From: Bryobacteraceae bacterium
GTDB lineage: Bacteria; Acidobacteriota; Terriglobia; Bryobacterales; Bryobacteraceae
Length of the DNA: 64,000 nucleotides
Assembly (NCBI GenBank): GCA_026002855.1
Contig: BPGD01000001.1
Location: 558,001 to 622,000, forward strand
Reading direction: 5' to 3'
The number at the start of each line of letters is the position of its first letter. Within the stretch, counting starts at the first letter, position 1. A program made the position numbers and the translations under genes. The notes below the pieces were generated by a model. The model ran no database searches. It was not told the DNA's origin and saw nothing but the letters and a program-made list of their open reading frames with translations. This document shows positions 59,979 to 64,000 of the stretch, piece after piece.

Positions 59979-61388
59979 ATGTTTTTTCGGCCCCAACCCC
60001 TGCATTTCACCGGCATCGGCGGCATTGGCATGAGCGGCCTGGCGCTGCTGTGCCACCGGCTCGGGTGCAGGGTTTCGGGCTCCGACCTTCGCCAGACGGC
60101 GCTCACCGCGCGGCTGGCGTCGCTCGGCATCCGCATCGCCACGGGCCACGCCGCGGAGAACATCCCACCGGAAGCGCGCGCTCTCATCGTCACCTCCGCG
60201 GTGAAGCAGGACAACCCCGAGCTCACTGAGGCGCGCCGCCGCGGCCTGCCCATCGCCACCCGCGGCGAGCTTCTGGCCGAGCTGATGCGCGGCTCGCGCG
60301 GCATCGCCATCGCCGGCAGTCATGGCAAGACCACCACCACGTCGATGCTCGCCTGCGCAGCGCTGCACGCCGGGCTGGATCCGACGGTCTACGTGGGTAC
60401 TCTGGCGCCGTTTCTTGACGGCTGGAACGCGCGGCCCGGCGGTCCCCTGTTCATCGCCGAAACAGACGAAAGCGATGGCAGCTTCCTCGAACTCGCCCCC
60501 GAGAGCGCTGTCATTACCAACATCGACCGCGAGCACCTCGACTACTGGTCGACGTTCGAAGCCGCCCAGGACGCGTTCCTCCGCTTCGCCAACCGGGTCT
60601 CGATCTCGGGCATCCTCGCCATTTCCACCGATGACCCGCACGCCCGCGCGCTGGCGGCGCGGGTCCGCCGCAAGGCGGTCACCTACGGCCAGTCCGCGGA
60701 TGCGAATCTGCGGATTGAAGACGTGCGGCTCGAGGCCGTCGGCAGCCGTTTCCGGCTGTGTCTGGACGGCGCGGCGCTCGGCGAATTCGAGCTTCGCGTC
60801 CCGGGCGCGCACAATGTCCTGAACGCGACGGCCTGCGCCGCCATCCTGCTCCACCTGGGCCTGAAGCCCGGCGAGATCCGCGCCGGGCTGGCGGCCTATC
60901 AGGGCACAGGCCGCCGCATGGAGTGGAAGGGCTCGGCAGCGGGCGTCGACGTCATCGACGACTACGGGCACCACCCGGCGGAGATCCGCGCCACGCTGGC
61001 TGCCTTGCGCCTGCGCGCCCCGCGCCGCCTCGTTGTGCTCTTCCAGCCGCACCGCTACTCGCGCACGCGGTTGCTGTGGGATGAGTTTCTCCACGCCTTT
61101 GACCAGGCCGACCTCGTCCTGATTACCGATATTTATGCCGCTTCGGAGACGCCCGTCGAAGGCGTCAGCGGGGAAGCGCTCGCCCGCGCCATCGCCGCCG
61201 CCGGCCATCGCGGCTGCCGCTACGCGGGCAGCCTCGGCGAAGCCATCCGCGTCGCCGCCGCCGCGCTTCACGAGGGCGACCTGCTGCTGACTCTCGGCGC
61301 CGGCGACGTCACTCACGCCGGACCGGCCGTGCTTGACATGCTCCGGGAGGCCCAACATGGCCCGCAAAAGAGCGAAGGAAACATCTGA
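59979..61388 (+). CDS. murC: UDP-MurNAc:L-Ala ligase
   Basis: A 469-residue Mur ligase. HFTGIGGIGMSGLALLCHRLG Rossmann loop, IAGSHGKTTTTSMLACAAL ATP loop, NIDREHLDYWSTFEAAQ, DDYGHHPAEIRATLAALR and FQPHRYSRTRLLWDEF are typical. murB, which often follows murC, is absent. The 3' end overlaps ftsQ by 32 nt. Confidence 0.97.
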   Translation: MFFRPQPLHFTGIGGIGMSGLALLCHRLGCRVSGSDLRQTALTARLASLGIRIATGHAAENIPPEARALIVTSAVKQDNPELTEARRRGLPIATRGELLAELMRGSRGIAIAGSHGKTTTTSMLACAALHAGLDPTVYVGTLAPFLDGWNARPGGPLFIAETDESDGSFLELAPESAVITNIDREHLDYWSTFEAAQDAFLRFANRVSISGILAISTDDPHARALAARVRRKAVTYGQSADANLRIEDVRLEAVGSRFRLCLDGAALGEFELRVPGAHNVLNATACAAILLHLGLKPGEIRAGLAAYQGTGRRMEWKGSAAGVDVIDDYGHHPAEIRATLAALRLRAPRRLVVLFQPHRYSRTRLLWDEFLHAFDQADLVLITDIYAASETPVEGVSGEALARAIAAAGHRGCRYAGSLGEAIRVAAAALHEGDLLLTLGAGDVTHAGPAVLDMLREAQHGPQKSEGNI

Positions 61389-62217
61389 ACAGCCCGACCG
61401 CTCCCTCGCCCTGCGCCGCGCCCTGACGGCCGCCGGCTGGAGCCTCGGCCTGGTCTGCGCGCTCGCCGGAACCGCGTTTTTCGTCTTCGAGTGGGATCGT
61501 TTCCTTTCGCGCGACCCTCGCTTCCGCCTGCCCGAAGAAGACCGCCCCGGCGCCGGCGGCATCTTCGTGGAGGGCAACCGCCATGTGCCCCGCGCGGCCG
61601 TTCTCCGCGTTTTCGAGACCGACCGCGGCCGCGGCGTCAACGAAATCGACCTCGACCGGCGCCGCGAAGAGCTCCGCCGCATCGACTGGGTTCGCGACGC
61701 CTCCATTCGCCGCATCTGGCCGAGCACGCTCGTCGTCCGCATCACCGAGCGCGAGCCGGTGGCGATGATCCAGGTGCCGGCGGGCATCTCCGGCAGCTTC
61801 GGCGACCCGCTGCGCATGCGTCCGATGCTGATCGATGCCGACGGCGTCATCCTGCCCATGAACGGAGCCGCCACGCGCCCGCTGCCCCTGTTGATCGGCG
61901 TGCGCCGGGAGCAGGACATCGAACACCGCCGCCGGCTGGTGCGCCTGATGCAGCGCGTGCTCGAAGAACTCGCGCCGGCCGCCGCCAACATCCCTGAGGT
62001 GGACGTGACCGACCCGGAAAACGTGCGCATCACCTACCAGACGCCGAAGCACCTGGTCGTGCTCATCCTCGGCAATGAGAAGTATCTCGACCGGCTGAAC
62101 GTCTTTCTCAGCCACCTCGACAGCATTCAGGACCGCCTCTCGCACCGCGCGGTCCTCGATCTGACGACGGAAGGCCGGATTACACTGGTGGAAGCCCCTC
62201 CGGAGGAACAACGCTGA
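61357..62217 (+). CDS. ftsQ: Cell division protein FtsQ (POTRA domain)
   Basis: A 286-residue bitopic protein. A basic N-terminus (MARKRAKE), a membrane helix (LGLVCALAGTAFFVFEW, about 34-50), then the POTRA domain (GIFVEGNRHVPRAAVLRVF, VNEIDLDRRREELRRIDWVRDASIRRIWPSTLVVRITEREPVA) and the FtsQ domain. Start 61357 has GGGAGG at 61345-61350. Links FtsW/I/L to the divisome. The frame could extend 8 residues upstream. Confidence 0.92.
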   Translation: MARKRAKETSEQPDRSLALRRALTAAGWSLGLVCALAGTAFFVFEWDRFLSRDPRFRLPEEDRPGAGGIFVEGNRHVPRAAVLRVFETDRGRGVNEIDLDRRREELRRIDWVRDASIRRIWPSTLVVRITEREPVAMIQVPAGISGSFGDPLRMRPMLIDADGVILPMNGAATRPLPLLIGVRREQDIEHRRRLVRLMQRVLEELAPAAANIPEVDVTDPENVRITYQTPKHLVVLILGNEKYLDRLNVFLSHLDSIQDRLSHRAVLDLTTEGRITLVEAPPEEQR

Positions 62218-62220
62218 CCC

Positions 62221-63420
62221 GTGGCACGCAACATTGAAATTGCCGCAGGACTGGACGTCGGCAGCCATTGGGTCCGCCTTGTCGCCGTGAGCGTCGAAGA
62301 CGGATTCGTGCATTACCGCGGCCATGCCGCGGCCCTCTCGCGCGGCTGGCACCGTGGCCAGATCGCCGATCAGACGGCCCTGGCGGCCAGCATCCGCAGC
62401 GTCTTCGAGGAGTGCTCCCGGCGGCTGGGCCAGCCGGTGATCAGCGCCGTGGTCGGCGTCGGCGGCCCGAACATCCGCTGCCGGCAGGGCCGGGGCGTCT
62501 ATGACTTCGGCCCGCGCCGCCCGATTCAGAAGGAAGATCTCGAGCAGTCGGTCAAGTTCGCCATGCAGTCGCCGGTGGAGGCGGGCCGGATGCTGCTCCA
62601 GGCTCTGCCCCAGGACTTCACCGTCGATGGCGGACCGCCCGTGCCTCACCCGATCGGCGTCGAGTGCGAGCGGCTGGAAGCGCACGTCCTGCTGGTCACC
62701 GTGCCGAGGCAGGAACACGAGGCGCTGGTCAGCGCGGTGCAGCAGGCCAATGTGCAGGTGGAAGAGACCGTCTTTGAAGCGATGGCCGCAGCCTACGCTT
62801 CGATCCTGCCCGAGGAGCGCGCCTGTGGCGTCGCGCTGGCCGACATCGGCGCCCATTCCACCGGCATCGTCTTCTACGACGGCGACTCCATGCTGTTCGC
62901 CGCCGGATTGCCCATCTCCGGCGACCACTTCACCCGGGATCTGTGCACGGTGCACGGCGTCGCCTACGAGGAGGCCGAGCGGCTGAAGCTCGCTTACGGG
63001 TGCGTGCACACGAGTCCGGGCGGGGACAACATCATCATCCAGCTTCCGTCGGACAGTTCGCGCCCGGGGCGCGAAATCAGCCGCCGGGCGCTGATCGAGA
63101 CGCTGGAGGCGCGGGCCGGCCAGCTCTTTTCGATCATCGAAGACTGCCGTGCGCGCTTCGCGCGGGACGTCCAGCTCGGCGAGGGGCTGGTGCTGTGCGG
63201 CGGCGGCTCGCAGATGGAAGGCATGGTCGAGGAAGCCGAGCGCATTCTGCATTGTCCGGCGCGGCTTGGCGTCGCGCGCGGGATTCTGGAATGGCCGGAA
63301 GAGCTGTATTCGCCCGTGTGGACCATCGCCGCCGGGCTCGCCATGTATTCGGCGCGCCTTCAGGAGAGGCGTGAACGCCGCAGCGGTCCGGGCCTGCTCG
63401 GGCTGCTTTGGAGAAAATGA
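62221..63420 (+). CDS. ftsA: Cell division protein FtsA
   Basis: A 399-residue actin-like protein. Begins with GTG. AGLDVGSHWVRLVAV phosphate loop, VVGVGGPNIRCRQGRGVYDF, VALADIGAHSTGIVFYDGDSML second phosphate loop, and LCGGGSQMEGMVEEAE. The C-terminus ends ERRSGPGLLGLLWRK, consistent with the amphipathic membrane-targeting helix. Anchors FtsZ to the membrane. Confidence 0.96.
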   Translation: MARNIEIAAGLDVGSHWVRLVAVSVEDGFVHYRGHAAALSRGWHRGQIADQTALAASIRSVFEECSRRLGQPVISAVVGVGGPNIRCRQGRGVYDFGPRRPIQKEDLEQSVKFAMQSPVEAGRMLLQALPQDFTVDGGPPVPHPIGVECERLEAHVLLVTVPRQEHEALVSAVQQANVQVEETVFEAMAAAYASILPEERACGVALADIGAHSTGIVFYDGDSMLFAAGLPISGDHFTRDLCTVHGVAYEEAERLKLAYGCVHTSPGGDNIIIQLPSDSSRPGREISRRALIETLEARAGQLFSIIEDCRARFARDVQLGEGLVLCGGGSQMEGMVEEAERILHCPARLGVARGILEWPEELYSPVWTIAAGLAMYSARLQERRERRSGPGLLGLLWRK

Positions 63421-63427
63421 GAGGACA

Positions 63428-63451
63428 CCGCGCGCCGGCAACGGCGCGCGG
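63428..63451 (+). other. Strong stem-loop between ftsA and ftsZ
   Basis: CCGCGCGCC (63428-63436) pairs perfectly with GGCGCGCGG (63443-63451) across a 6-nt loop, in the 48-bp ftsA-ftsZ gap. It has no U-tract, so it is more probably an mRNA stability, processing or translation element than a terminator. A GAGG ribosome site follows at 63460-63463. Confidence 0.5.
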
Positions 63452-63468
63452 CAGGGATCGAGGTTGCC

Positions 63469-64000
63469 ATGGCAGAACTGGATTCGCTCAAGTTTGAGAT
63501 TCAGGACGAGATGGCCGGCAGCACGCGGATCAAGGTGATCGGCGTGGGCGGTGGCGGCTCGAACGCGGTCGGGAGGATGATGGACGCCGGCGTGCGCGGC
63601 GTCGAATTCTACGTGATGAACACCGACGCCCAGGCGCTGCGCACGTCTCCGGTACCCAACAAGATCGCCCTCGGCGTCCGGATCACGCATGGGCTGGGCG
63701 CGGGTTCGGATCCGGAGATCGGCCGGCAGGCGGCGTTGGAAGACACCGACCGCATTCTCGAAGTGCTCGAAGGTGCCGACATGGTCTTTGTCGCCGCCGG
63801 CCTGGGCGGCGGCACCGGCACCGGAGCGGCGCCGGTGGTCGCCGACCTGGCCAGGCAACTCGGCGCCCTCACCGTCGCGGTCGTCACCAAGCCGTTCGCC
63901 TTCGAGGGGCCCCGCCGCATGAAGCAGGCCGAGCGCGGCCTGGCCGAACTCCACGCCACCGTCGACTGCGTGATCTCGATCCCCAACGACCGGCTCATCG
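63469..64000 (+). CDS. ftsZ: Cell division protein FtsZ, N-terminal part (3' end outside window)
   Basis: The first 177 residues of the tubulin-like division GTPase; the frame runs off the window end. [32 protein letters not shown] and the tubulin signature [16 protein letters not shown] are clear. The start ATG 63469 has GAGG 5 nt upstream. Confidence 0.97.
   Translation, partial: MAELDSLKFEIQDEMAGSTRIKVIGVGGGGSNAVGRMMDAGVRGVEFYVMNTDAQALRTSPVPNKIALGVRITHGLGAGSDPEIGRQAALEDTDRILEVLEGADMVFVAAGLGGGTGTGAAPVVADLARQLGALTVAVVTKPFAFEGPRRMKQAERGLAELHATVDCVISIPNDRLI

Noticed and set aside
61309-63954. Minus-strand 881-codon open frame over ftsQ, ftsA and ftsZ
   Set aside because: Antisense shadow of three certain genes, with no recognisable protein features.

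Overview
The window is 64 kb of GC-rich bacterial chromosome without plasmid, phage, insertion-sequence or CRISPR signals. Three exported Gfo/Idh/MocA-type oxidoreductases with twin-arginine-like leaders, a secreted DUF1080 protein, a GH28 pectinase, a PEP-CTERM protein and a meso-DAP type MurE (DNPR motif) suggest a Gram-negative carbohydrate degrader. My inference is Acidobacteriota, probably the Solibacter/Bryobacter branch. No rRNA gene is present to confirm this.

Layout. 1-4745: end of a methyltransferase, coaX with a coupled unknown gene, a pseudo-histidine-kinase/NarL-type regulator/amidohydrolase operon, and a hypothetical gene. 4792-5092: tRNA-Leu(TAG) and tRNA-Phe(GAA). 5251-12006: a PilZ protein, two Gfo/Idh/MocA genes, DUF1080 and cyclase genes, a DegP-like protease, and a PhoB-type regulator preceded by a clear Pho box. 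12091-19464: a five-gene partner-switching operon (GAF-PP2C phosphatase, two large membrane PP2C proteins, a STAS antagonist, an RsbW-like kinase). 19457-27049: a GT9-like gene, mtnP, a third Gfo/Idh/MocA gene, glcE-glcF, a secreted START-like protein, and two tiny genes coupled to a YbaK-type deacylase.

27117-41382 is the classical informational cluster on the minus strand: tRNA-Tyr, tRNA-Thr, tuf, tRNA-Trp, secE, nusG, rplK, rplA, rplJ, rplL, rpoB, rpoC. Diverging from it are rpsA, an HU/IHF gene, a HIT hydrolase and a DUF1848 gene. 45298-48255 carries the PEP-CTERM gene, the GH28 gene and inorganic pyrophosphatase. 48422 to the window end is the dcw cluster on the plus strand: mraZ, rsmH, ftsL-like, ftsI, murE, murF, mraY, murD, ftsW, murG, murC, ftsQ, ftsA, ftsZ (cut by the window end). 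It is tightly coupled through many ATGA overlaps and has no murB or ddl.

The least ordinary items are the partner-switching operon, whose middle phosphatase has lost part of its metal site; the ATPase-dead histidine kinase; and a TGGTACCA palindrome found as a 30-bp-spaced pair before the PilZ gene and singly before the pectinase gene. The Pho box and the -10-like hexamers lying 6 nt before several start codons are also notable.
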